From contig OZ251578.1 in assembly GCA_965243835.1 (NCBI GenBank), positions 2,542,001 through 2,606,000 on the forward strand: a stretch of DNA of 64,000 nt. Reading direction: 5' to 3'. The DNA is from G965202665 sp965243835. Its GTDB lineage: Bacteria > Actinomycetota > Acidimicrobiia > Spongiisociales > Spongiisociaceae. Shown one piece after another: positions 35,501-43,902 of this stretch; within the stretch, counting starts at the first letter, position 1; each line of letters begins with the position of its first letter. The notes beneath the pieces are model-generated. The model was not told the DNA's origin. It did no database searches and was given only the letters and a program-made list of their open reading frames with translations. The position numbers and the translations under genes were made by a program.

Positions 35501-36295
35501 CTCCGCCTGAATCGACACCCCCGCTGGCCGAGCCGCGGTATGCGCCAACGCCCGGGCGATGAACGCCGCCATCTGCGCCCGCGTCACCAACCGCTCCGGC
35601 CCATACTCATGATCCCCCACCCCCTTGGTGATCCCCAACTCGTAAATACGCCCAATCGCGTTATACGTAGACAACGACACCCTGCTGATGTCGTTGAACA
35701 CCCCCGGGTTGTCCCAAACCACATCCGAAAACCCGTCCGCGCCCCCAAACGCCCCCGCCCCCGGCCGCGCCTCCCGCACCAACGCGTCCAGCAACACCGC
35801 CATGGAACCGCGGGTGACCGACGCGTTGGGGCTGAACGTCGTCGGCGACGTCCCCGCCATGATCCCCGCCTTCGCCAAACCATTAATGGCGTTGCGCGCT
35901 GAGGAACTCACCCCGCCGATGTCGGCGAAGCCCTGATCCTCCGCCGGGCTCTCCAACATGATCCCCGCCGGACCCGCCGCCCGGGCGATAAACAGGGCCA
36001 TCTGCCACCGCAATACCGACTCCCGCGGCGCGTACACCGTCGCCGACCGGCCCGTCGTCACCCCGTAATGCGCAATGCAATCGATTGCCTCCTCCGCGGC
36101 CGTCCCCACCGTGTCCTCAAACCCAAACGACTCCGCCGCCGCGCCCACGCACGCCGAATACAACGGCTCAAAATCCACATCATCGTCCTCCCCATGCGCA
36201 CCCCACGCCCCCTCCGGGCCCGCGCCCAACAAACTCACGATCAAACCCAACACACCCAAACCAATCACCAAACGTTTCCAAAACACGCGCGCCAT
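32528..36295 (-). CDS. SLH / Ig-like / beta-propeller surface protein (family member A)
   Basis: A 1,255-residue envelope protein. Signal peptide 1-33; acidic DVDFEPLYSACVG segment; three SLH-like repeats about 75-240, each ending in an R-x-x-M-A-x-x pattern (RWQMALFIARAA, TRGSMAVLLDAL, TRAQMAAFIARAL). Then about 350 residues of Ig/invasin-like strands (ATLTDQFGAPIRGQTIHFWS near 555), a conserved GRILVKEMD module near 670, and FG-GAP-like beta-propeller blades from about 760 (for example GWAVDIRGDTLVVGEPG). SLH repeats should tie it to the wall and the propeller probably binds a ligand. ATG 36295 has GGAAGG upstream. Separate from the 47-64 kb array but with the same poly-G promoter. Confidence 0.82.
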   Translation of the reverse strand: MARVFWKRLVIGLGVLGLIVSLLGAGPEGAWGAHGEDDDVDFEPLYSACVGAAAESFGFEDTVGTAAEEAIDCIAHYGVTTGRSATVYAPRESVLRWQMALFIARAAGPAGIMLESPAEDQGFADIGGVSSSARNAINGLAKAGIMAGTSPTTFSPNASVTRGSMAVLLDALVREARPGAGAFGGADGFSDVVWDNPGVFNDISRVSLSTYNAIGRIYELGITKGVGDHEYGPERLVTRAQMAAFIARALAHTAARPAGVSIQAEKDGLKGTGDSAALVVSVRDAAFQPVVDAPVDVFRATAEDSPFREDGACASDKVASLTGSGKCRIDVGDEQTDLSGDVTALSLGGVTADTTVWAWTGDIGDDYDSDDTAAGQVTVGYAKAANGLLVTDNLAEGQTKLGFGETASVVIQVVDEDDKAVPESGHRVTVAQEVTVGADFTTSSQTMSTDGDGKIALEFTQTDPDERVGDSASVSLTLSDPPADLPLRDEDGQTFTAKTYAWADEDPEPTHLVLEQRFDSAEASDEGPGAGASLTATLTDQFGAPIRGQTIHFWSDDPVGVGEESEDTYLPWMRSVLAGEARGFHIRLHFTILHNLISEARYQRTTNRSGQAVLSYNRDADTSVIETVRARLIRGDDDLTTVDSEDPPDLLSEKLSFYWARDLGDGEAASGRILVKEMDARRVVFADEEGGVRRIAYDDNDQFRIDGAPQVMADFEKFLDETAAHLDVTSYTDDPGKVSSIGASAEWPQVDLSAVPVPEATGLTISSLNNGHVHYATDGDTIVIGSYYENNYAGAVYVYDGVDDPTPTKLTAPTPQPGTFTGDYSATAWWNKPWSQNLATSGGWFGWAVDIRGDTLVVGEPGRHGSRVINKANPSPQNGPATDGAVYVYVRNDSGDWNLDATLTVAGSTLRGGYIALNNNAAQGFEFGRAVAVSEDETYVAASASRYFTNHKRMSGVFLFERPDQAGRDTAADGRWDDDDGATSPRLEPANNYVNYNQNRWHWHLAADRELAISEDGSTVVAGANLFNLVVDGVRYEWAGGAFIFTEPDAGWATQAYDPDSTLFSPTGYASEKLGRSVTVSADGSTVAVAAGSRPNMLRRGKVLVWERPDQSGRPANDDWPDETATPTAVLHGPEHPDAPDTCLPVAGPVLGCNIGEVFGEWMDMNDAGDRILAARTFRTEGNLRGSVLVFTEPAGGWSAVTADAPASSVEYLGVEPKSSLGWRTHFDQATGKIYAADANPEDNGAIRIYQITPQ

Positions 36296-36398
36296 AACAG
36301 CACACCTTCCTTTCCTATAGATATTTCCAGCCGGCTCCAAGTGCCCGGCCCTATCAGCCGCCCGCCGAACACACGCCGCCAGCGGGCAACAGGCAAAT

Positions 36399-36425
36399 AC
36401 GCTACCCCCCCCCCCTATTTGTCAA
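36399..36425 (-). promoter_or_regulatory. Promoter of gene A with 11-G spacer tract
   Basis: TTGACA (36420-36425) and TAGCGT (36399-36404) are 15 bp apart; 11 of the spacer bases are G (36405-36415). Preceded by the shared GATTGACTTGACAA. Adding G would move the spacer toward the 17-bp optimum. Confidence 0.7.
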
Positions 36426-36545
36426 GTCAATCCCCAAAACCGCCCCTCCCCGGAGCCTTTTTAATCAGCCGGGACGCGGGTTTTCCAAGGCGATGTTGAT
36501 ATGCCGGCGGAGGCGGAAAGGGCCTCCGATACCCCCGCTACGGGG

Positions 36546-37520
36546 CTAATCCAGGGCGGTTTTGATTTCCCGGTGGATGCGGTCTGCGGAGGGAAGGGCC
36601 ATGTCCTCCAGGGCTTCGGCGGCGGGCAGGGGGATGTGGGGGGTGGTGATGCGCAGGGACGGCCCGTCCAGATCCCAGAAAACCTCCTCCCCAACGATGG
36701 AAACCAACTCCGCTCCCCAACCGCACAGACGGGGGTTTTCCTCCACCGTGAACAGGCGCCCGGTCTTGGAAACCGAGGCCAGTACCGCCGCCGTGTCCAA
36801 CGGAACCAACGTGCGCAAGTCGATCACCTCCGCCGACACCCCCTCCCCGGCCAGCCGCCGGGCCGCCTCCAGCGCCCGGGGAACCATCAACCCCAACGCG
36901 GCTACCGTGCAGTCGGAGCCTTCCCGCACCACCGCCGCCTTGCCCAACTCCTCCACGATCTCCCCGTCGGCCACCTCCGCCTTGCCCGCCATAAGCGACT
37001 TGTGTTCGAAGAACACCACCGGGTCGGGGTCCCGCACCGCCGCCGCCAACAGGCCCACCGCATCGTGCGGGTTGGAGGGGGCGGCCACTTTCAAACCGGG
37101 GATCATCATGCACCAGTTTTCCACCGACTGGGAATGCTGCGCCCCGAACCGGGAGCCGCCGCCGTTGGCGGTGCGCACCACCACCGGCATGGCGACCTGC
37201 CCGCCGGTCATATACCGGGTTTTGGCAATTTCGTTGGCCAGGATGTCGAAGCAGACCGCCAGGAAATCGGAGAACATTATCTCGGCGATCACCGGAACGC
37301 CGGTCATGGCCGCCCCCATCGCCGCTCCCAGAATGGCCTGCTCCGAAATGGGGGCGTCCCGCACCCGCTCCGGCCCGAACTCCTCCAAAAGCCCCACCGT
37401 GGTTTTGAACACCCCGCCCGCGGCCGCTACGTCCTCGCCCAACATCACCAGGCGGGGGTCGCGCCGCATCTCCTGGGCGATCCCCCGGGCCACCGCTTCC
37501 CGGTAACTCAGTTGCGCCAC
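36546..37520 (-). CDS. 2-oxoacid (pyruvate/acetoin-type) dehydrogenase E1 beta subunit
   Basis: A 324-residue transketolase-like subunit. It opens LSYREAVARGIAQEM, has VMLGEDVAAAGGVFK near 27, the ISEQAILGAAMGAAMTG segment near 57 and the C-terminal VEENPRLCGWGAELVS. GTG 37520 is the start; it overlaps the alpha subunit's end by 13 bp. With the alpha subunit it forms the thiamine-diphosphate E1 heterotetramer that decarboxylates a 2-oxoacid or acetoin. No E2 or E3 gene is adjacent, so the substrate class is not fixed. Confidence 0.9.
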   Translation of the reverse strand: MAQLSYREAVARGIAQEMRRDPRLVMLGEDVAAAGGVFKTTVGLLEEFGPERVRDAPISEQAILGAAMGAAMTGVPVIAEIMFSDFLAVCFDILANEIAKTRYMTGGQVAMPVVVRTANGGGSRFGAQHSQSVENWCMMIPGLKVAAPSNPHDAVGLLAAAVRDPDPVVFFEHKSLMAGKAEVADGEIVEELGKAAVVREGSDCTVAALGLMVPRALEAARRLAGEGVSAEVIDLRTLVPLDTAAVLASVSKTGRLFTVEENPRLCGWGAELVSIVGEEVFWDLDGPSLRITTPHIPLPAAEALEDMALPSADRIHREIKTALD

Positions 37521-38596
37521 GCCGACCCCCCGTCCGCCCACACGTCGGTCATCAGATAGGACCGGTCGGGGGGGACCCCGTTTTTGGCAAATTCGGTCGC
37601 CTCCTCCACCCGTTGCGCCACCCCCTGGGAAATCCGGGACAGATCGCTTTCCGGGGTTCCCAATCGCAACAGCCGCTGGTGATACACCTTCACCGGGTCG
37701 TAATCCAGCCAGGCTTCCACTTCCTCCGCCGGACGGTACTTGCCGGGATCGGCCCGGCTGTGGCCGCCGCTCCGATAGGTGACCGCCTCCACCAGCGACG
37801 GGCCTTCCCCGGCCCGGGCCCGTCCGACGACCGACCGGGCGACGTCGTGCACCGCGTCGGCGTCGTTGCCGTCCACCACGATGCGCTCCAACCCGTAGGC
37901 GGCGGCCCGGTCCGCCGCCGGATGCTCCACCGCCGTCACCAGGTCGATGGGCGTGTATTCCATATACAGGTTGTTCTCGCACACGAAAACCACCGGCAAA
38001 TCCCACACCGCCGCCAGGTTCAAAGCCTCGTGGAAGGCCCCGATGTTGGAGGCCCCGTCTCCGAAAAAGGCCGCCGTTACCTGGTCGGTTCCCCGCAACT
38101 GCGCCGACCAGGCGGCCCCGTTGGCGATGCACAGGTGGGCCCCCACTATGGCGTAGGAACCCATCATTCCGTGCTCGACGGAAGTCAAATGCATGGAACC
38201 CCCTTTGCCCTGCAACACGCCGTTGGAGCGTCCCAGCAACTCGGCCAGCAACGGACCCATCGGAGCCCCCCGGGCCAGGGCGTGGGCATGCCCCCGGTAG
38301 GTGGCGAACGTGTAATCGTCGGGCCGCATCGCCGCCGCAAACCCGGCCGCCGGGGCTTCCATTCCCAGCGACAAATGGGAGGTGCCTTTCACCAGGTTCT
38401 GCAGGAACAGGTCGTAGGCCCGTTTCCCGAACTGGCGCAGTTCGTGCAGCAGCTCGTACATCCGGAGACGGGTCTCCGTCTCCAACCGCACCTCGTCGCC
38501 CTCCGGCCCGGCGGGGCGGGGCAGACGGGGCGGGCGCCGGGAGTAGTCGGTCCGTTGCGGATCGAAAACCGGCGGGTCGGTCATGGCGGTTTCCAT
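37508..38596 (-). CDS. 2-oxoacid (pyruvate/acetoin-type) dehydrogenase E1 alpha subunit
   Basis: A 362-residue subunit carrying the thiamine-diphosphate site GDGASNIGAFHEALNLAA near 173, followed by VVFVCENN, plus GKGGSMHL near 131 and the YRSGGHSRADP phosphorylation-loop-like element near 275. ATG 38596 or 38584 are both possible. It lies 10 bp downstream of the M24 gene and overlaps the beta gene, so the three are probably one operon. Confidence 0.9.
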   Translation of the reverse strand: METAMTDPPVFDPQRTDYSRRPPRLPRPAGPEGDEVRLETETRLRMYELLHELRQFGKRAYDLFLQNLVKGTSHLSLGMEAPAAGFAAAMRPDDYTFATYRGHAHALARGAPMGPLLAELLGRSNGVLQGKGGSMHLTSVEHGMMGSYAIVGAHLCIANGAAWSAQLRGTDQVTAAFFGDGASNIGAFHEALNLAAVWDLPVVFVCENNLYMEYTPIDLVTAVEHPAADRAAAYGLERIVVDGNDADAVHDVARSVVGRARAGEGPSLVEAVTYRSGGHSRADPGKYRPAEEVEAWLDYDPVKVYHQRLLRLGTPESDLSRISQGVAQRVEEATEFAKNGVPPDRSYLMTDVWADGGSAWRN

Positions 38597-38606
38597 TTCG
38601 GCCTGC

Positions 38607-39860
38607 TCAATACTCGTTGGCCACCATCAGTTCTTCGCAGGGGAACAAGGTGATAATCTCCGCCCCGTCGGCGGTCACCACCAGCTCCTCCTCGATGCGG
38701 GCCGCCGACCGCCCGTCCGTCGCCGGAGCGTAGGTTTCCAAGGCGAAAACCATCCCCTCCTTGATCTCGATCGGGTCGTCCAGGGAGTTGAGCCGGCTGA
38801 TGATGGGCCGCTCATGCAAACCCACCCCCACCCCATGCCCGAACTGCAAACCGAAAGCGTCCATTTCGTCCTCAAATCCGAACTCGCGGGCCTGCGGCCA
38901 CACCCGGGCGATCTGGTCGGTGGTCGTTCCGGGGCGCACCAGGGCGATGGCGGCGTCCATCCACTCCCGGGCTTGGCGGAAGGCGTCCCGGTGGGCCTGG
39001 GAGGCCCGCCCCACCGCGAATGTCCGGTAGTAGCAGGTGCGGTAGCCGTTGTGGACGTGAATGATGTCAAAATAGGCCTGGTCGCCGGGGCGGAGCAGGC
39101 GGTCGGAGAAAACGTGCGGGTGGGGGGAGCACCGCTCGCCGGCGATGGCGTTGACCGCCTCCACGAACTCGGAACCCATCTCAAACAGGCGGGCGTGCGC
39201 CAGGGACACGATGTCCGACTCCCGCCGTCCCGGTTTCAGGGCCTCGAACACGTCCTGGTAGACCCCGTCCACCATGGCGCAGGCCTGGGTGAGCAACATT
39301 ATCTCGTCCGGGTTTTTGATTTCCCGGGCCCGCATCATCGGTTGCTGTCCGTCCCGCACCGGCAGGCCCGCCTCCTGCAACTGCATCAGGAAAACCGTCT
39401 CCGCCACGTCCACCCCCAGCGGCATGCCGTCCGCTCCTTCTGCGGCCAACACCGCCCGCAACTCCGCCACCGCCCGACGGGGCAGTCCCCCCGCCGGGTC
39501 GATGGCCCCCTGCAATCCCAGGTTGCCGGCCCGCGAGTTGCCCGCGTCGTACATGGAGGGGAGTTGCAACCGGTGGGCTTTGGCCGCCGACCCGAAGTCC
39601 CAAATGTAGGGGGCGCCGGAGCGGGTCACCAAGGCGTAACGCTCCGTTTTGTTGAACCCCCAGTAGCCGATGTTGGTGGAAGTGGCGTAACGGATGTTGG
39701 AGGTTTCGAACAGGAGAACCGCTCCCAGCCCCCACAGGTCCAGTTGCTCCCTGATCCTGCCCAAGCGGTAGTCGCGCAACCGGTTGAAGTCGACCCGCTC
39801 CTCCCAATCCACGGCCATCAGCCCCGGGGCCGGGGTGGTGGCGACCGGGAAATCGCTCAC
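38607..39860 (-). CDS. M24 (creatinase/aminopeptidase P-like) family protein with altered metal site
   Basis: A 417-residue pita-bread-fold protein: N-terminal creatinase-like domain (about 1-180) and C-terminal M24 domain. FGHGVGVGLHERP near 350 and the late Glu motifs (EGMVFALETYA, RIEEELVV) are present, but the canonical D-x11-D strand reads FDIIHVHNGYRTCYYRTF, so the second Asp ligand appears replaced by Cys. Active M24 metallopeptidases need five ligands, so catalysis may be altered or non-peptidase. GTG 39860 follows GGAGGAGA. First gene of an apparent operon with the E1 subunits. Confidence 0.8.
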   Translation of the reverse strand: MSDFPVATTPAPGLMAVDWEERVDFNRLRDYRLGRIREQLDLWGLGAVLLFETSNIRYATSTNIGYWGFNKTERYALVTRSGAPYIWDFGSAAKAHRLQLPSMYDAGNSRAGNLGLQGAIDPAGGLPRRAVAELRAVLAAEGADGMPLGVDVAETVFLMQLQEAGLPVRDGQQPMMRAREIKNPDEIMLLTQACAMVDGVYQDVFEALKPGRRESDIVSLAHARLFEMGSEFVEAVNAIAGERCSPHPHVFSDRLLRPGDQAYFDIIHVHNGYRTCYYRTFAVGRASQAHRDAFRQAREWMDAAIALVRPGTTTDQIARVWPQAREFGFEDEMDAFGLQFGHGVGVGLHERPIISRLNSLDDPIEIKEGMVFALETYAPATDGRSAARIEEELVVTADGAEIITLFPCEELMVANEY

Positions 39861-39880
39861 GATAAATCTCCTCCTCGTCG

Positions 39881-39948
39881 GTTCGCGGGTTCGCGGTTCG
39901 CGAACTTTAGTCGTCCGCCCGGTTGCCCGGGCTGGTTCTATACTAGAA
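39881..39948. promoter_or_regulatory. Divergent promoter/operator region
   Basis: Between the M24 and CMD genes. GTTCGCG occurs three times in 39881-39905 and ends in the perfect palindrome GTTCGCGAAC (39896-39905). TTCTATACTAGAA (39936-39948) is a second palindrome that contains TATACT on the plus strand and TAGTAT on the minus strand, so it could be a shared -10 region under one repressor. Confidence 0.5.
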
Positions 39949-40016
39949 TACAAACGATTGCGAAAAGCGGGAAAAGGGCCGGGGGAAACGGCCGGCCGCC
40001 CCCGCCGGGAGGAACC

Positions 40017-40580
40017 ATGCCCCGTATCTCCTACCCCGATCTGGACCGGATCGACGACCCGGAGACGCTCGCCATCCTGGACCGGGCCCGGCGGGCGGGC
40101 GTCCCCCGTCCGGAAAGCCAGGCCATCCGCGCCCATGTCCCGGAGTTGCTGAAAACCTTCACCGCCGCCTGGACGGCCTGCTTCGTGAACGGGACGCTGG
40201 ATCACGACCTGAAAGAGGTATGCCGGGCGTACGTGGCCCAGACCGTGGACTGCGGCTACTGCGCCGGCCAGCGCTCCGCGGACGCCGGGGCCGACGAATC
40301 CCACTACGGGGACCTGTTGCAATACGCCCAATCCGATCGCTACAGCGACCGGGAGAAGGCGGCTTTGGCCTACACCGACGCCGTGGTGTGGGATTCCAAC
40401 CTGGCCGACGACGAGCTGTGGGAGGAGTTGCATCGCCATTTCACCGAACCGGAGCTGGTGGAACTGGGCTTCTTCGTCGCTTTCACCAGCGGACAGCAAC
40501 GTTGGATCAAAACCCTGCAACTCGGCCACCGGGAAATCCTGGCCGACACGGACGCCGGACTGGTCGGGGCCGCCCGATGA
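40017..40580 (+). CDS. Carboxymuconolactone decarboxylase (AhpD-like) family protein
   Basis: A 187-residue all-helical protein behind GGGAGGAACC. The CMD pattern is clear: LLKTFTAAWTACFVNGTLD near 45, then VDCGYCAGQRSADAG near 80 with the redox CxxC, although the His usually found three residues after it is Ser. Family members are peroxide-linked reductases or lactone decarboxylases. It overlaps the OsmC gene (ATGA), which suggests a joint role in thiol or peroxide chemistry. Confidence 0.85.
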   Translation: MPRISYPDLDRIDDPETLAILDRARRAGVPRPESQAIRAHVPELLKTFTAAWTACFVNGTLDHDLKEVCRAYVAQTVDCGYCAGQRSADAGADESHYGDLLQYAQSDRYSDREKAALAYTDAVVWDSNLADDELWEELHRHFTEPELVELGFFVAFTSGQQRWIKTLQLGHREILADTDAGLVGAAR

Positions 40581-41068
40581 GCTCCCGGGTTGCGGAAACC
40601 GGGGACCTGTCCCGGCCCATCGTGCGCCGCAAGACCCTCGCCGCCCATACCGATGCGTCCATGATGACCCGCATCGACTTCGGCGAGTACGGGGAGTTCG
40701 CCACCGACGAACCGATAGCGCACGGGGGCGGCGGGGAAGGGCCCTCCCCCCTGCAGACGGTGCTGGGGGCCCTGTGCGGATGCGAGGCGGTCACTTTTCG
40801 GCGCACCGCCACCGAAATGGGGTTCGAGTATTCGTCCATCAGTTTCGAAGCCGAGTTCACCATTGACATCCGGGGGCGGATGGGAGCGGCCGAAGTGCGC
40901 CCCCACTTCCAGACCATCCGGGTGCAGGCCGTGGTGGACACCCCCGAAACGACGGAACGCCTAGCCGAAGTGGTAGCGGAAACCGAACGGCGCTGTCCGG
41001 TGTTCAACCTGGTAACCGACGCCGGAGTAAACACCGAAATGACCTGGTTGCGCCGCCCGCCCGCCTAA
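40577..41068 (+). CDS. OsmC-family peroxiredoxin-like protein
   Basis: A 163-residue protein. LQTVLGALCGCEAVTFRRTA near 56 holds the first active Cys and RRCPVFNLV near 138 the second, as in OsmC/Ohr proteins that reduce organic hydroperoxides. FTIDIRGRMG near 96 gives the central strand. Coupled by overlap to the CMD protein. Confidence 0.88.
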   Translation: MSSRVAETGDLSRPIVRRKTLAAHTDASMMTRIDFGEYGEFATDEPIAHGGGGEGPSPLQTVLGALCGCEAVTFRRTATEMGFEYSSISFEAEFTIDIRGRMGAAEVRPHFQTIRVQAVVDTPETTERLAEVVAETERRCPVFNLVTDAGVNTEMTWLRRPPA

Positions 41069-41078
41069 GGCGCCGCCG

Positions 41079-41810
41079 TTATCCGTTCAAATCGCAACCT
41101 AAAAAGTATCGATCGCTTAGCAGACAAGCATCCATTACCGAAAAACCGCCTGCCGCCGGGTCAATAACTATATCGCCGACATTTGATACGGCTTCAATCA
41201 ATTTTGCTTGTAATCCCACAGGTTTCTTATGCGCATGTCCCTTTCTTTGAACCTGCTCACGCCAGACATCCGGTATCGTATGAATTTTCCACACTCCTTT
41301 GGCTTTACGCGGTCTTTTCTGCAATATCACCAAATACTCCGCCGTTCGTCTGGTACGGTATCCCATGCCGATTCGTCCCTTGTCCCAAGTAATCATATCA
41401 ACCACATCCAACTGCGAACCGGTCAGCCAATCGGAAAATCCCGTACAAAGATGAAATTTATCCATCCAAAGGAACAGATGACCGCTTGGTATCAAGACGG
41501 AAGATATTCTCCGGATAAACTCCCCGATTAATTTAGCGGACATTTGTTCTAACGCGCTCCGCGCTCGCCCTCGGCTTTGACCTTCATTGCCATACTTAAG
41601 TTTATCCAACACGCCCCTGTATTGGGGATCGAAAAAGGCGATGGGAATAGCGTCGCCAGGCAGGCTATCCAAGAAATGGATGCCGTCCATCCGCAATCGC
41701 GCATTGAACTCCAAGCCGGGCGGCAATGCCAAAGCCGGGGAAATCAAATCACGATTCACTCCTTGCAGAACAGGCTCTGTTGGTGATATATCAAACAATT
41801 GTTGCCGCAC
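41079..41810 (-). CDS. DNA methyltransferase (N6-adenine/N4-cytosine, beta-class order)
   Basis: A 243-residue amino-methyltransferase. The catalytic motif reads FFDPQYRG near 58 (DPQY in place of DPPY); the SAM motif comes late, DPAAGGFSVMDACLLSD near 216, followed by FLGCDL, so the order is catalytic-TRD-SAM (beta class). Starts at GTG 41810 after GAGGAGG. No restriction endonuclease is adjacent; phage-type orphan methyltransferases look like this. The gene is less GC-rich than its surroundings. Confidence 0.85.
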   Translation of the reverse strand: MRQQLFDISPTEPVLQGVNRDLISPALALPPGLEFNARLRMDGIHFLDSLPGDAIPIAFFDPQYRGVLDKLKYGNEGQSRGRARSALEQMSAKLIGEFIRRISSVLIPSGHLFLWMDKFHLCTGFSDWLTGSQLDVVDMITWDKGRIGMGYRTRRTAEYLVILQKRPRKAKGVWKIHTIPDVWREQVQRKGHAHKKPVGLQAKLIEAVSNVGDIVIDPAAGGFSVMDACLLSDRYFLGCDLNG

Positions 41811-42087
41811 GGTTTTTCCTCCTCTTCGTTCCGACGCGGCGAACGCCTTATTGCGTTTTGACGCCCATCAAGGTAGTGACCGCTTGTGACAAAATCAGCG
41901 ACGGAGGACAGCCCCGGAGCGTGCCAGGACGGGGTTCCAGAATGCCGGTGGTGACCGCCGCCGTCGCATAGCGGGGACTGCGCCCGGCGGCGAAAGCCCG
42001 GGGCTGGAGGGAATCGATAATGCGAGGGGACCGTACGGCATTGCGACGAGGGCAACCCGGCGGCGGACGGTGAAACGCCCCTTCTCC

Positions 42088-42600
42088 TCAGTCGCCCCCG
42101 CCCTCCCGTTTGATCGGAATGCCGCACCTCTCCAAAAACTCCCTGGTAGGTATCCAGGCAAGCCCCAAACGCCGGCAAGCGGTAGCCAAGGAAAGGCGAT
42201 ACCTATCTACGAAGTCCTCGGCCACAACGCATACAGAACGACCTTCGGTTTGCAACTGCAGGGCGAGGGCGAGGACATAGGGATCAGCGTCCTCTACGCG
42301 CTTTTTGTGATCAATTACCCCACTGGCAACCTCCATCACGCGCTTTTGGTGCCGGTCAGCGACACGGCCGGCGTGTCTCATCTTCGGACGCACCCCGGGA
42401 GCCCAAGCACCGGGGAGATCAGGATGTTTAGTATTGGTGATTTCATCGATCACCTGATTCGGCATGGCGATACGTCCGTCCTCCACCATTTCCTCCAGAC
42501 GCTTGAACGCCTCCCACTGACGGAATATCGAAATTTCCCTCTTGGATTTGATGAGAAAGGAGGTATCCAATACCCAGACTTCCACGTTTTCAGGCTCCAA
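42088..42600 (-). CDS. DUF4411 PIN-like toxin
   Basis: A 170-residue protein. It opens with VWVLDTSFLIKSKRE, a PIN-type first acidic site, with further acidic residues in VIDEITNTKHPDLP, VEDADPYVLALAL and VVAEDFVDRYRLSLATACRRLGL. DUF4411 proteins are PIN-like nucleases paired with XRE-ImmA/IrrE genes. Its start lies inside the end of the upstream partner gene, so expression is coupled. Confidence 0.82.
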   Translation of the reverse strand: MEPENVEVWVLDTSFLIKSKREISIFRQWEAFKRLEEMVEDGRIAMPNQVIDEITNTKHPDLPGAWAPGVRPKMRHAGRVADRHQKRVMEVASGVIDHKKRVEDADPYVLALALQLQTEGRSVCVVAEDFVDRYRLSLATACRRLGLAWIPTREFLERCGIPIKREGGGD

Positions 42601-43747
42601 CCAACTCTCCCCTCATGTCGTCCACCTGCCCGGTCGTGAGTTCCAGGTAATCGGTCAGGTCGTGTTCGTGGAGCCGGCCCCGGTCGGCGGCTGAGAACAG
42701 CAACTGCGGCAGGAGCCGCCCCAACTCGGTGATCCTCCTCCGGGGAGCGGTTTGCCCTCCGCCGCCTCCGCCGCCGGACGGCCAGTCTTGGTTGGGAAAC
42801 GCGGAAACCACCGCCCCGTACAGGCCCGCCTCGGCTAGGCCGATGGCCTGCAAGCGGACGGCCATGGCCCGGGTGCTGACCGAAAACCGGTTGGCCAAGC
42901 GGCGCGCCGTCCGGGGATCATCCAGTTTGGACTGCTCGGTCACCCCCTGCCGGGCCGCCTCGGAACGCAACCCGGCGGCGGGAACCAGGTAGGAGGCGGC
43001 GAACTGCTCGCACCACCGTTCGGCCCCCGTCTCCGCCTCCCCGGGGGCTACGAACCCCAGGCAGGAGCCCTCCGTTCGCGTCAAAAGATGCCCCACCTCA
43101 TGAAACAAGGTGAAAATGCGGGCGGTGGGATGATAGGCGGTGTTGACCGCCGCCACCGGCGCATAGTCATCCCAAATGCTGAACCCCCTGATGCCGTCCT
43201 TGCCCAGCCTCATCTGAAACGCCAAAATCCCCCTGTCCTCCAACACGCGCCGCCAGTTGCGAAAAGCCTCGTAAGCAGTGGGCCAGCCGGTCTGCTCGCC
43301 CACCGGAACGCCGGACGCGGCCCGCTCCTCCTCCCCGACCCGGGAAGGATCGCGTCTCCGATCCACCGGAGCTATCCGCACCGGCCCGGCGCCGCTGTCC
43401 TCCACCACCCAGGAAACAACCTCCTGCAACCGTTGCGCCTGCCGAATCTGCCGCAACTCGTTGCGTCCCAGACGGTGCCCCACCGGCCCCGGCGCCCGGC
43501 GGAATTTGACGGGAATACCCCCCTCCTTCGGCGCCTCGGGCAGGTAAAAAATGGCCGTGGGGCGGGCCAAGGCTTTTGCCAGCTTCGTAAACTGCCCGCG
43601 CGTCGGATAATCGTCCCCCGCTTCCCAGGAGCGAATATCGTCCACCGGCACCTTCATCAGGTCGGCCAGTTCCCCGGGCGTGAGCCCGTCTTCCCGCCGC
43701 GCCCAAGTCAGCACCGACCCGTTGATTGAAACCTTGCGCGCCGCCAT
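42590..43747 (-). CDS. XRE/ImmA-IrrE metallopeptidase-type antitoxin
   Basis: A 385-residue protein. N-terminal helix-turn-helix (about 8-62: LTWARREDGLTPGELADLMK, then SWEAGDDYPT) and a central ImmA/IrrE metallopeptidase with zinc motif HEVGHLLTRTEG near 217 and a downstream Glu (AERWCEQFAASYLVP). Gly-rich linker near 330 and a C-terminal helical segment. It overlaps the DUF4411 toxin by 11 bp; this is the known arrangement of that toxin-antitoxin type, the HTH protein acting as antitoxin and repressor. Confidence 0.87.
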   Translation of the reverse strand: MAARKVSINGSVLTWARREDGLTPGELADLMKVPVDDIRSWEAGDDYPTRGQFTKLAKALARPTAIFYLPEAPKEGGIPVKFRRAPGPVGHRLGRNELRQIRQAQRLQEVVSWVVEDSGAGPVRIAPVDRRRDPSRVGEEERAASGVPVGEQTGWPTAYEAFRNWRRVLEDRGILAFQMRLGKDGIRGFSIWDDYAPVAAVNTAYHPTARIFTLFHEVGHLLTRTEGSCLGFVAPGEAETGAERWCEQFAASYLVPAAGLRSEAARQGVTEQSKLDDPRTARRLANRFSVSTRAMAVRLQAIGLAEAGLYGAVVSAFPNQDWPSGGGGGGGQTAPRRRITELGRLLPQLLFSAADRGRLHEHDLTDYLELTTGQVDDMRGELVGA

Positions 43748-43902
43748 CCCTGCCTGTTCCCGTCCGCTGTCGCTTTCCCCGGAGGGTTCACCCCCCTATA
43801 TTAACCCTCCCTTCGGACATAACCGGAACGGAACCCGGCCTTACGCCCATCCAACGCGAAGGGGGCGGGGCGGCGGGGTCCAGCAGGGCGACGGCCCCGG
43901 TG

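Noticed and set aside
36546..38132. A 528-residue E1 beta starting at 38132
   Set aside because: The extra N-terminal part is antisense-like low complexity overlapping the E1 alpha gene; GTG 37520 gives the family length.
38607..39860. DMSP lyase DddP
   Set aside because: Same fold family, but I see no DddP-specific residues and the metal strand differs.
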